From assembly GCA_002449335.1 (NCBI GenBank), contig DKDL01000028.1, positions 1 through 52,792 on the forward strand: DNA of 52,792 bases. Reading direction: 5' to 3'. The position numbers and the translations under genes are program-made. Source of the stretch: Succinatimonas sp. UBA6849. GTDB taxonomy: Bacteria; Pseudomonadota; Gammaproteobacteria; Enterobacterales; Succinivibrionaceae. Positions 6,241-13,813 of this stretch are shown in pieces. Each line of letters starts with the position of its first letter. Position 1 is the first letter of the stretch. Under the pieces are notes generated by a model. That model did not search any database. It worked only from the letters and a program-made list of their open reading frames with translations, and was not told the DNA's origin.

Positions 6241-8001
6241 CTATCTCTGAAGCGGTATTTTGTGGATCAGATTTACATTGCTGGTATTTGGCTGCATTGA
6301 AACACCGCGGTTAATCAATACTGTAGGTTCAGTATTTTTGATGATATTAAAACCACCGCCAGCAGTTCTGATTGCAGTAAATTCATTTTCACCAGCCTGA
6401 CAATAACGGCTTTTAGCAATATCAATCTGAAAGCGAGTTATATCTTTGGTGCCGTTATTTGTTTCAGGGATCATGATTAGAGACAGAGCTACATCATGAA
6501 CAATACCTGAACCGCCGGCAATGTCATACATAGTTGGTTTGTTACTCGTCCCGTTCTTTTTAGAAACAGGACGGCTTAACTGAACGAATGCAAGAGTTGC
6601 AAGATTGTTCTGTTCAGACAGCCTTACTAAGCGTTGCATCATGGCCTTGTTGCGCTCCCACATCTCACCTCTATATTTCATCTCCAATATTTGGAAGTAA
6701 TCAATAATTAAAAGATCAAGGCCACCTGAATACACAAGGCGCTTAACCTCATTCTCAACGTCATAAATAGACATTCCACGACCAGCCATGATAGTTAAAC
6801 CGCTCTTAGAGATGGTATCTTCAAAGGCTTTTAAATTCTGCTCAACAGGATAGCCATTCATGATTTGTTTTTGCGTTATATTCTGGTCGGTGCACATCAT
6901 ACGGAATGAGATAGACTGCGCGCTCATTTCAGCTGAAAGCATTGCAACCTTAAGACCTGCTAAAGCTGTACGTCTTGCAATTTCACAGCCTAACCATGTC
7001 TTACCTGCACCTGAATAGGCGCATATAATGGAAGTTTCGCCACGTCTAAAGCCGTTAAAGCGCTCATCAAATGCTTTATACCCTGTTGTCACATACAGCT
7101 TTTTTCTTGTTGCTGGATTTGATAGTTCTGCAACTTCCTGAGAAGCAGCACGAGCAATTTCATTCTTTCTTAAAATGTCTTTTTTAAGCTCTAAACTGGT
7201 ATCACGTTCAATTGAAGTTACAGCCTCTTTTAACTCTGCAATAGGCTTTTTAGCTCTGGCATCTTCAATAAGTTTTTGAGCGCGTTCAACGATGATAAGA
7301 CGAACTCCAATATCACGCATATCCTTGTAATGCTTGATAACATCGTCATAAGAACATGCTGTAGATTTGCTGATGATTTTCTTGATATCACTCTCTTTGA
7401 TGCTCTCATCTTTTGCCCATGAGATAAAGGTTTTGTAGTCCCATTTATGGGCATAGCAGAACTTTCTGACAGCCTCCACAATCTTTTGTTGTTCTTGAAC
7501 AAAGAAATGGATATCAGAGCCCAAATCAGACAGGAAGATCTGACGTTCCTCGTCTTGAAAGGAATACAGCAAAGCACGTATAATATAAGAGCCTTCTGAG
7601 GCGCATTTATCATAGTCGCTTATGTCTTCTTCATTTCGTGGTTTAGTGACAGCAGAAGGCTCTTTTTTAATCTCAACATTCTTATTAAGCTTTCCTGTTT
7701 TCTCTTCTTTTTGAATTACACGCTTGTAACCATTTGCTTGTGCTGCAGTAATAATCGCACCAATACCAGCAATATGATTACTCTTAAAAAACTCATTTCT
7801 CTCATGCTTTTCGTCTTCCTTTTTGCGGTTAGACGCATGAGATGCCCATGTTTGAGCAATCTTAAAAACTGTTTCGTTGTTAGGGTAATCTTTACCCAGA
7901 GCATTAAACACCATTACCCATGTATCACGGTTATTGGCATCAAGGTGCTCCAAGATCACTTCCAACTCATCATTGGAAGGTAAACTAATCGAAGAAGGCA
8001 T
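6241..8001 (-). CDS. DnaB-family replicative helicase with N-terminal PriCT-2 domain
   Basis: The protein (586 residues from the ATG at 8001) combines a PriCT-2-like N-terminus (about 10-92, including NNRDTWVMVFNALG), a DnaB N-terminal-like helical region (about 130-270) and a RecA-fold helicase domain. Walker A is AYSGAGKT (about 328-335) and Walker B is LDLLIIDYFQIL (about 428-439). Later QLSRP and GSGIV segments fit DnaB motifs. It would unwind phage DNA and couple to the separate PrimPol next door. The start overlaps the O-like gene by 17 bases and the ATG is preceded by AGAGG. An in-frame TTG at 8004 is less likely. Confidence 0.88.
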   Translation of the reverse strand: MPSSISLPSNDELEVILEHLDANNRDTWVMVFNALGKDYPNNETVFKIAQTWASHASNRKKEDEKHERNEFFKSNHIAGIGAIITAAQANGYKRVIQKEEKTGKLNKNVEIKKEPSAVTKPRNEEDISDYDKCASEGSYIIRALLYSFQDEERQIFLSDLGSDIHFFVQEQQKIVEAVRKFCYAHKWDYKTFISWAKDESIKESDIKKIISKSTACSYDDVIKHYKDMRDIGVRLIIVERAQKLIEDARAKKPIAELKEAVTSIERDTSLELKKDILRKNEIARAASQEVAELSNPATRKKLYVTTGYKAFDERFNGFRRGETSIICAYSGAGKTWLGCEIARRTALAGLKVAMLSAEMSAQSISFRMMCTDQNITQKQIMNGYPVEQNLKAFEDTISKSGLTIMAGRGMSIYDVENEVKRLVYSGGLDLLIIDYFQILEMKYRGEMWERNKAMMQRLVRLSEQNNLATLAFVQLSRPVSKKNGTSNKPTMYDIAGGSGIVHDVALSLIMIPETNNGTKDITRFQIDIAKSRYCQAGENEFTAIRTAGGGFNIIKNTEPTVLINRGVSMQPNTSNVNLIHKIPLQR

Positions 8002-9280
8002 CAAACATCACCTCTTTACCATATAATTCTTTATGCAATGGTTTTATTCCCAAAGCTATTTCCTGAGCTTCTTTGTTTAAACATTGAGGATCAGTTGACC
8101 ACGCATCAAACCACTGTTGACCCCAGTCAAACGCTCTTTCTTCCTCTGTAGGAAAATCGCGGTTAGAGTCATAAGGTGTATAGACGTCTTCACAATCACC
8201 TTTAATAACCTCGTACATGAGACGGTAAATATACCTTCCAAAATCCATATCATGCTTAACAGCACTAAAATACTGAGGGTAGTCTTTGAATAAAACTTCA
8301 AGCACTTTAGAAGGGCTTGTACGTTGTTTAATGATTTTCTTTATAGCAGGGAAAACAACATTCTCACCAAGATACTGCTCAACATAATCAATAACTCTAG
8401 GTTTAAAGCCTTTAAAGTCATTAGGAACAGCAATATTCAGGAATTTACCTAATGGGGCCTTCTTAGGGTTCCAGCGTTTAAGTAGTGACTCAGCATAAAT
8501 AGGAAAACACTCATCGCCATACTTACCCATAAGACACAGCTCTCCTAAGTACGTGATATTAGTAGCCATCCATTGAGTCAGGTTATAACCTTCAGGATCT
8601 AAAGGCTCTTGAGTAAAGAGACAGTTACCCTCACTATCAACAGCCTCTTTAGGGTCATAGTTGAAAGGTATATATGAATCCAGTTGATCACCAGTTGCAG
8701 GATCATGCATAAAGATTTTTGAAATTGATCCTTCAGATAGATCATTTAAAATTTTTTTATAAATACTCTCCCTATATATATCTATCTCTTCTTTCTTATA
8801 TTCATACTTATGTATACACGTTTCGTTACCACTTCTGGTAATGTTTCGTTCATACTTTGTACACGTTTCGTTACCGCTCTTGTTTTTATCTGTACACGTT
8901 TCGTTACCACTTCTAGTAACGTTTCGTTCACAGTTGCTTACGCAATTTGAATTATCAGAGTTTTCTGTGTTTAATTCTGAAGAAGCCTTTAATTCATCTA
9001 TTGTAAATAGGATATTGATTACTCTTCTCGCGCCTTTTTTTAAATCAACTTTTATCAAATTCAGATCTTCTAGTTCCTTAAAAGCTCTAATTATCTGAGG
9101 TTTGCTAAAACCAACTTCATACTTGAGAAGAGAATTAGAGATCCTTACTTGCTTATTCTCACAACGTTTGGATAGACCAATAATTCTTGAAAGAATGTAT
9201 TTAGATGTTAATTTCATTTTTCTGTATTCAGGCTTTAGATGCGCTGTTGGAATAAATACAGGATAAACTTCATCATTCAT
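7985..9280 (-). CDS. O-like replication initiator with winged-helix N-terminus
   Basis: The product (431 residues from the ATG at 9280) has an N-terminal winged-helix-like DNA-binding region (about 10-100, including ISNSLLKYEVGFSKPQIIRAF). A low-complexity Asn/Thr/Arg segment with three SGNETC repeats and two ERN-TRSGNETC repeats follows (about 115-165), then a large C-terminal domain of unknown fold. The repeats are the translation of DNA iterons beside a very AT-rich tract inside the gene, the arrangement of lambda O and its origin. AAGGA lies eight bases before the ATG; an in-frame TTG lies at 9301. It probably binds the internal origin and recruits the downstream helicase. Confidence 0.75.
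   Translation of the reverse strand: MNDEVYPVFIPTAHLKPEYRKMKLTSKYILSRIIGLSKRCENKQVRISNSLLKYEVGFSKPQIIRAFKELEDLNLIKVDLKKGARRVINILFTIDELKASSELNTENSDNSNCVSNCERNVTRSGNETCTDKNKSGNETCTKYERNITRSGNETCIHKYEYKKEEIDIYRESIYKKILNDLSEGSISKIFMHDPATGDQLDSYIPFNYDPKEAVDSEGNCLFTQEPLDPEGYNLTQWMATNITYLGELCLMGKYGDECFPIYAESLLKRWNPKKAPLGKFLNIAVPNDFKGFKPRVIDYVEQYLGENVVFPAIKKIIKQRTSPSKVLEVLFKDYPQYFSAVKHDMDFGRYIYRLMYEVIKGDCEDVYTPYDSNRDFPTEEERAFDWGQQWFDAWSTDPQCLNKEAQEIALGIKPLHKELYGKEVMFDAFFD
8741..8935. other. candidate prophage replication origin: iterons plus AT-rich tract
   Basis: GTTTCGTT occurs five times in the same orientation, at 8820, 8843, 8865, 8898 and 8921. Three copies sit in the larger unit ACACGTTTCGTTACC and two in GTAAYGTTTCGTTCA, so a longer composite unit appears twice. 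Next to them 8741-8815 is almost pure A/T plus pyrimidine runs, including ATAAATA and CTATATATAT, suitable for unwinding. The array lies within the putative initiator gene, as in lambda ori. Binding was not tested. Confidence 0.7.
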
Positions 9281-9290
9281 ATAGAAGTCC

Positions 9291-9500
9291 TTACTTAACA
9301 AGATCTTCAGGAATATTTTTCCAGCACTTCAAACGAGGAAAGCGTAGACGTAAGTATTTTGCCCACGGCATAGGTATGCCACGGTTAAGCCATTGCGAGA
9401 TAGCACTAAGACCTACATTACATGTATCAGCTAATTTCTTTCTACCAATTTCTTCAATTACTATCCTTGAATAATCAATAGAAATTTTTGAATTTATCAT
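9291..9500 (-). CDS. cro: Cro-like small repressor
   Basis: The 69-residue product (from the ATG at 9500) contains a helix-turn-helix of the Cro/YdaS type at about 22-45 (KKLADTCNVGLSAISQWLNRG), followed by IPMPWAKYLRLRFP. It is the first gene of the leftward early operon and faces cI across a shared control region, as in lambdoid switches. AAGG stands eight bases before the ATG; a TTG at 9518 would lengthen it by six residues. The expected role is to switch the early promoters during lytic growth. Confidence 0.75.
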   Translation of the reverse strand: MINSKISIDYSRIVIEEIGRKKLADTCNVGLSAISQWLNRGIPMPWAKYLRLRFPRLKCWKNIPEDLVK

Positions 9501-9655
9501 TTTATATACCTTAATCAAAACTGTATTTCTATATATTATGATTTTACAGTTGTTAATTTTTTAAAACAAGTAAAAATATAATAAAATTTAACAAAAGTGA
9601 AATTAAGATTGACCGATATAAACAAAAGAAAAACTGTATATAGGAGATTAAAATT
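9501..9655. promoter_or_regulatory. cI/cro divergent control region with operator
   Basis: ATTTTACAGTTGTTAATT lies at 9541-9558. On the minus strand TTAACA (within 9558-9553) and TATAGA (17 bases on) make a cro promoter whose spacer contains the operator-like ACAACTGT. For cI, TATAAT at 9577-9582 and a nearer TTGACC (9609-9614) are candidate elements, neither with an ideal partner. ACTGTAT also occurs at 9521 and 9633 as possible half-sites. The region is strongly AT-rich. Confidence 0.6.
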
Positions 9656-10342
9656 ATGTCTCAACTAAAAGATAGATTAGCTGAAGCTTTATCGTATGCT
9701 AATTTAAACGCTAAAGAACTAGCAGATATAGCAAAGATTTCTCCTGCAACCCTCAGTCATTACAAAAATGGCAGATCAACTAAATTATCAGCAGAAATTG
9801 CCCAAAAGATTGCAGATGCTCTTGGTATAAACGTCGAATGGCTTGTCACTGGCGAAGGCAATATGATTAAGCCTAACATTATTTCTTTAGATAACGCAGA
9901 TTCAGATAAACTGCCAGCTGGTTTTGTTCAAATCCCTGAATATAAGATCTGCTTTGGTGCTGGTGAGGCTGAAGAACCAACTTACGAAGAGATACAAGAC
10001 TGTGTACCCGCCTATTTTAGATCTACATTCTTTTCTGATAGAGGCATAAATCCTAAGAACTGTAAGAGATTTAAAGTTATTGGCGATTCTATGATCCCTC
10101 TCATCAATGATGGCGATTACATCACTGTAGACTGCACACCTAAAGATTATATTGAGAACAACCAAATCTATGCTCTCGTATTTGATCATTCTCTAAGAAT
10201 CAAAAGACTGATTAAATCATTCAAAAGCCTTACTATACGTTCAGATAATCCAATATATTCTGATGAAGTGCTGACTTTAGAAGAAGCAGCACAAATGATC
10301 CATATCATAGGAAAAGTAATAGAGCGCTCAGGCTCTGTATAA
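9656..10342 (+). CDS. cI: CI/LexA-type prophage repressor with S24 autoprotease
   Basis: The 228-residue product has an N-terminal helix-turn-helix (about 18-40, KELADIAKISPATLSHYKNG) and a C-terminal S24 peptidase domain. The catalytic Ser145 is in GDSM and Lys183 in RIKRL. The probable self-cleavage site is Ala102-Gly103 within CFGAGEAEE. It maintains lysogeny and should be cleaved when host RecA is activated by DNA damage. A good TAGGAG lies nine bases before the ATG. Operators matching ATTTTACARYTGT lie before cro and before the rightward recombination operon, so it probably controls both. Confidence 0.9.
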   Translation: MSQLKDRLAEALSYANLNAKELADIAKISPATLSHYKNGRSTKLSAEIAQKIADALGINVEWLVTGEGNMIKPNIISLDNADSDKLPAGFVQIPEYKICFGAGEAEEPTYEEIQDCVPAYFRSTFFSDRGINPKNCKRFKVIGDSMIPLINDGDYITVDCTPKDYIENNQIYALVFDHSLRIKRLIKSFKSLTIRSDNPIYSDEVLTLEEAAQMIHIIGKVIERSGSV

Positions 10343-10365
10343 AGCAATTCATTAAGCTATTTAAG

Positions 10366-10397
10366 AAGGTTGTTACTTAGGTGACAACCTTTTTTTT
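10366..10397 (+). terminator. terminator after cI
   Basis: AAGGTTGT (10366-10373) pairs with ACAACCTT (10384-10391), and a T-run follows. It separates cI from the next, independently controlled operon. Confidence 0.8.
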
Positions 10398-10486
10398 ATT
10401 CTCACTCCTTCTTTCTCCTGTCTAAAAAAAAATCAAAAATTTTGTAAACAAAATTCAAAGAAATTTCAAAAACATAGCATTTATTC

Positions 10487-10538
10487 ATTTTACAACTGTT
10501 AATTTTTAATTGATATTTGCAAATACAACTGTAAAATA
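10487..10538 (+). promoter_or_regulatory. operator-controlled early promoter for the recombination operon
   Basis: Two copies of the element seen before cro occur here: ATTTTACAACTGTTAATT at 10487-10504 and, inverted, ACAACTGTAAAAT at 10525-10537. A -35 TTGATA (10510-10515) and -10 TAAAAT (10532-10537) are 16 bases apart, and the second operator covers the -10. Repressor binding would therefore block transcription. The surrounding 10,398-10,606 holds no other gene I can support. Confidence 0.6.
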
Positions 10539-10606
10539 CAAATATATAGTTTGAAACAAGAAATTAAACTTTATTAAATAATAATTAACATTTGGGAGAC
10601 AACACC

Positions 10607-10726
10607 ATGAAGGAGTTTTCAGTTTTAAGAGCGCACCTTTTAGGCTTTGCGATTGCCCTGTTTGTTGTTCTTGCATTTTTTGGAGCTGAAAACTTTTTCG
10701 CTCTGATTGATGGTTTGCTTTTTTAA
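10607..10726 (+). CDS. 39-residue single-TM protein
   Basis: An ATG with GGGAG nine bases upstream opens a 39-codon frame. The peptide has a short charged N-terminus (KEFSVLRAH) and a hydrophobic helix at about 11-27, then a second hydrophobic run FFALIDGLLF. It is the first cistron of the recombination operon and its stop is 11 bases before the YqaJ GTG start; the YqaJ ribosome binding site overlaps the stop. Function unknown. Confidence 0.55.
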   Translation: MKEFSVLRAHLLGFAIALFVVLAFFGAENFFALIDGLLF

Positions 10727-10737
10727 GGAGATTTTCA

Positions 10738-11823
10738 GTGATTGATTTTAACGAATTTGCTTTAACACCTGATGATTTGAATTTGCATCATGAACGTGTG
10801 GCACGTATTGAAGCATCAATTAAGCCAGGTATGACACCTTATCAGCTGTGGCAGTATCGCAGACAGGAATCACTTGGTGGTTCTGATATTGGCACTCTCA
10901 TGGGGTTAAATAAGTACACAACCCCTCATCAGTTATGGCTTGAAAAGACAGGTCGTGTACAGCCATGGAGTGGTAATGCTGCTACTCACTGGGGACAGAT
11001 TTTAGAGCCTGTAATTGCTAAAGAGTATGAGGAAGTTTCAGGTCAGAAACTGGTTCTATGTGATGGATTGCAGATATCTCAAATTCCTTATCTAGTAGGT
11101 TCACCTGACCGCATTGTGCTTGATCCTGCAGATCAGACTAAAGCTGTAGCTATCTGGGAAGGTAAGACTACTAGAGGCAACACCGCTACTGATGATATTG
11201 ACGAAGACGGTCGTGCAATCATGCTGTGGGGCAAAGGTGATGTCTATGACGAGGCTCATAACCTCGTACAGGCTGATAGTCAAATCCCTGACTCATACCT
11301 GTTACAAGTTCACACTTACATGCTTTTAACTGGAATTTATACAACAAAACTAAGCTGCTTACTTTCTACCTCAGATTTTAGAACCTACACAATTGATTTT
11401 GATGAATCGCTGGCACTTGAAATTTTAAGACAGGCTCGAGAGTGGTGGGTAAGACACATCTTACATGATGAAGAGCCTATGCGTACTGAGCGCGACTTAA
11501 AGCATATTCAGCAAGAGCCTACTAAGGTTGTTGCCTCAGATGATATTAAACAGAAACTGATTCAGTTTGATGCTTTAAAGAAAGACGCCAAAGCATTGGA
11601 TACAAAGATCCAGTCATTAAAAGACGAGATCATCAACTTCGTAGGTACCAATGAAACCATTGTAGACAAAGACATGAAGGTTCTTTGCTCGTACAAGTAC
11701 CAGCATGGCAGAACTTATATCAATAAAGACAAGTTAATGCTTATCAATCCTGATGCATATCAGCAGTGCTTAGCTGAGTACCAGGGCACAAGAGTTTTAC
11801 GTTTATCAAAAGCTAAGAAATAA
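10738..11823 (+). CDS. YqaJ-family viral recombination exonuclease
   Basis: The 361-residue product is a lambda-exonuclease-like 5'-3' nuclease that makes 3' single strands for the RecT-like annealase in the next gene. Motifs are GGSDIGTLMG (47-56), Glu90 in GQILEPVIA, GSPDRIVLD with Asp124, and WEGKTT with Glu141 and Lys143, making the PD-(D/E)XK centre. The C-terminal part (about 270-320) is predicted coiled helix. The start is a GTG; AAGGAG lies seven bases upstream and overlaps the stop of the small TM gene. Confidence 0.88.
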   Translation: MIDFNEFALTPDDLNLHHERVARIEASIKPGMTPYQLWQYRRQESLGGSDIGTLMGLNKYTTPHQLWLEKTGRVQPWSGNAATHWGQILEPVIAKEYEEVSGQKLVLCDGLQISQIPYLVGSPDRIVLDPADQTKAVAIWEGKTTRGNTATDDIDEDGRAIMLWGKGDVYDEAHNLVQADSQIPDSYLLQVHTYMLLTGIYTTKLSCLLSTSDFRTYTIDFDESLALEILRQAREWWVRHILHDEEPMRTERDLKHIQQEPTKVVASDDIKQKLIQFDALKKDAKALDTKIQSLKDEIINFVGTNETIVDKDMKVLCSYKYQHGRTYINKDKLMLINPDAYQQCLAEYQGTRVLRLSKAKK

Positions 11824-11834
11824 GGGAAAAGAAT

Positions 11835-12848
11835 ATGTTTACTAATTTTGCTACAGGCGCTCAGCCAATTAACCATCAGCCAAATGAAATGGCAAATTAT
11901 GGACAGACTAACAACGCATTTCAGCCACAGCCACAGCTACAGGCACAACCTCAGCCACAGGTTAAGCCACAGCTACAGGCACAACCTCAGATTGTGTCTG
12001 ATGAGGAGAAGAAGTTAGATCTTCAATCCCCTTTTGCCAAAGTTAAGAGTGATTTTGCTTTTAACACTAAAACAAATAAGCCTGAGACTGACAGCATTGA
12101 TATGACCTCAGCATCAAACGGCTTTACCAAGCTACCAACTGACTTTGAAGGTGCTCGTGAGTATGCAAAGTACATTTCAAGCTCTCAGTTAGTTCCTGCT
12201 GCTATGCGTTCTACTCCTGATTGTGACCGCTCTGCAGATACTTTCTTAATTATTCAAAAAGGCAATCGTCTAGGTTTGCTTCCAGCTGATGCTCTACAGA
12301 TGATTTACATCTTAGGTGGTCGCACTTCAATGAGCGTTAAGGCTAAAGCTGGTATCTGCAGAAAGTATGGTACATGGACAACTACCTTTGACGGATTGAA
12401 TGCTACAGCTAAAGTTGAAGGTTATCGCTTTGACCGTCCTAATCAGAAAGAGTCATTCACATACACAGGTACAGATGCTGCTATCGCAGGTCGCATGGAA
12501 AAAGATGCCAATGGTCAGTGGGTTGGTACTCAAGCCACCTGGAAAACAATGTGGCCTGACATGTTACGCGCCCGCGCCCTGTCTCATTTCTTAGATCAGG
12601 TTTTTCCTGACGTTGTTGGTGGCTTTGTTGATGAGACATACGACCTTGATATTGAGAATGATACCAAGACAGCAACTGACAATAAAGAAAAGGCAGAACA
12701 GCTAATCAAGAAGGCACGTTCAAAGAAGTCTACAGCTCAAACAGCTTCTAAAGAGATGCCTTCTCTAGTGATTAAACACGAAGAACCAAAGGTTACTACA
12801 GTTCAAGATCCTGACACTGTAGCGCCTAAAGGTGACAGTCCATTCTAA
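11835..12848 (+). CDS. recT: RecT-family single-strand annealing protein
   Basis: RecT-type proteins anneal complementary strands after exonuclease resection. The core (about 90-270) contains LPADALQMIYILGGR, MSVKAKAGIC and ARALSHFLDQVFPDVVGG, consistent with RecT. The N-terminus (residues 20-60) is a Gln/Pro-rich linker made by two copies of a 25-base DNA repeat starting near 11930 and 11964. A Lys/Ser/Thr-rich tail follows residue 280 and ends in GDSPF. It lies between YqaJ and a putative ssDNA-binding protein, forming a complete phage recombination module. Confidence 0.82.
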   Translation: MFTNFATGAQPINHQPNEMANYGQTNNAFQPQPQLQAQPQPQVKPQLQAQPQIVSDEEKKLDLQSPFAKVKSDFAFNTKTNKPETDSIDMTSASNGFTKLPTDFEGAREYAKYISSSQLVPAAMRSTPDCDRSADTFLIIQKGNRLGLLPADALQMIYILGGRTSMSVKAKAGICRKYGTWTTTFDGLNATAKVEGYRFDRPNQKESFTYTGTDAAIAGRMEKDANGQWVGTQATWKTMWPDMLRARALSHFLDQVFPDVVGGFVDETYDLDIENDTKTATDNKEKAEQLIKKARSKKSTAQTASKEMPSLVIKHEEPKVTTVQDPDTVAPKGDSPF

Positions 12849-12886
12849 TCGTATTTTAACTTTTAATTTTAAAGAAGGAACTAAAA

Positions 12887-13582
12887 ATGAATTTAGGCTC
12901 AACTCAAAATCTACAGGTTCAGAATCCAACAGAGGTATTTGACACCTTAAAAGGCTTACCTTTTGTCGCTAACTCAGGCATCTATGACGGCACTATCGTT
13001 ACTGCCTTAGCTGGTACCAAACGTATTAATAGCGTTGAACAGCCATGTGCTCGCGTTGGTTTTAGAGTAGCAACTCAGGAAGGTGAGGCTCAGCTTTGGA
13101 TTTCTTTAGATCTAAGTGGTGACTATGCATACCACTTACAGCATTTGGCAATTCTCTGCAACTGCATTGACCAGCAAGGCAACCTTGTGATCAACGAGCA
13201 TCAGGAACAGCGCAAGGACGGAACTGTAATGGTTGTATACCCTGACTTGGTTGGTAAGAAGCTTAAAGTTGCTGTTCGCAGAACCGGTGAGGCAGATTCA
13301 GGTCAGCCATATATCAACCTAGCAGCTCTTTTATCTGTAGATGGTCGTACTGCTGTAGAACTTATCAACAATCAGCCAGCATCATGGATTGCGACCAATC
13401 AGAAACGCTTAATGCCTGAAGGTTACCCTCTATTCCACGCAAAGCCAAAGGAGACAGCGCCAAAGACAGCAGCTGCAGGCTATGGTCAGCAAACTCAACA
13501 GCCATACGGTCAGTCACAGCCTCAGCAGGTGTATGGACAGGCTCCACAGCAACCAGTATCAGGTTACGGCTACGGCGCATAG
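12887..13582 (+). CDS. putative phage single-strand DNA-binding protein
   Basis: The 231-residue product has a beta-rich N-terminal region (about 28-165) and a disordered C-terminus (about 190-231) rich in Gln, Gly, Tyr and Pro (GYGQQTQQPYGQ). That is the architecture of SSB-like proteins with flexible tails. The canonical acidic SSB tip is absent; the chain ends SGYGYGA. No single motif proves the family. Position directly after recT supports a ssDNA role, since phages often place their SSB there. AAGGA precedes the ATG. Confidence 0.5.
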   Translation: MNLGSTQNLQVQNPTEVFDTLKGLPFVANSGIYDGTIVTALAGTKRINSVEQPCARVGFRVATQEGEAQLWISLDLSGDYAYHLQHLAILCNCIDQQGNLVINEHQEQRKDGTVMVVYPDLVGKKLKVAVRRTGEADSGQPYINLAALLSVDGRTAVELINNQPASWIATNQKRLMPEGYPLFHAKPKETAPKTAAAGYGQQTQQPYGQSQPQQVYGQAPQQPVSGYGYGA

Positions 13583-13591
13583 GAGTGAGTG

Positions 13592-13813
13592 ATGAATAAG
13601 CCATTCTGCATTTATGGAGTGGCTTATCGCTCTAAAGCTGAATTTTGGAAGAGTTTGGGGTACGCATTCAGAACCTTCAACGAAAAGGAAACTTCAGAAT
13701 GGGTAGCTCAAAAGTTAAGAGATAAATCTACAGAAGAAATTCATGAATTTTTAAGCGATAAGCTCAACAAGTTTTTGAAAAAAGAACGCAAAGGGACTAT
13801 TTGGAATGTTTAA
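13592..13813 (+). CDS. small phage protein, unknown function
   Basis: The 73-residue product (ATG at 13592, GGAG six bases upstream; a GTG at 13589 is in frame) begins KPFCIYGVAYRSKAEFWKSLG and continues as charged helices. The opening resembles small HTH-like phage proteins, including the product at 3999-4274. The last eight bases overlap the helicase start, so the genes are coupled. No function can be assigned. Confidence 0.55.
   Translation: MNKPFCIYGVAYRSKAEFWKSLGYAFRTFNEKETSEWVAQKLRDKSTEEIHEFLSDKLNKFLKKERKGTIWNV

Noticed and set aside
7230..7613. 127-codon ORF in another frame of the helicase gene
   Set aside because: Shadow of the DnaB-like gene; no recognised motif or ribosome binding site.
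8815..8935. Repeat cluster resembling a CRISPR array
   Set aside because: Repeats are short, unequally spaced and translated in a coding frame, with no cas gene nearby; iterons explain them.
12481..12675. Leftward ORF opposite recT
   Set aside because: No ribosome binding site, and it overlaps the well-supported annealase gene.
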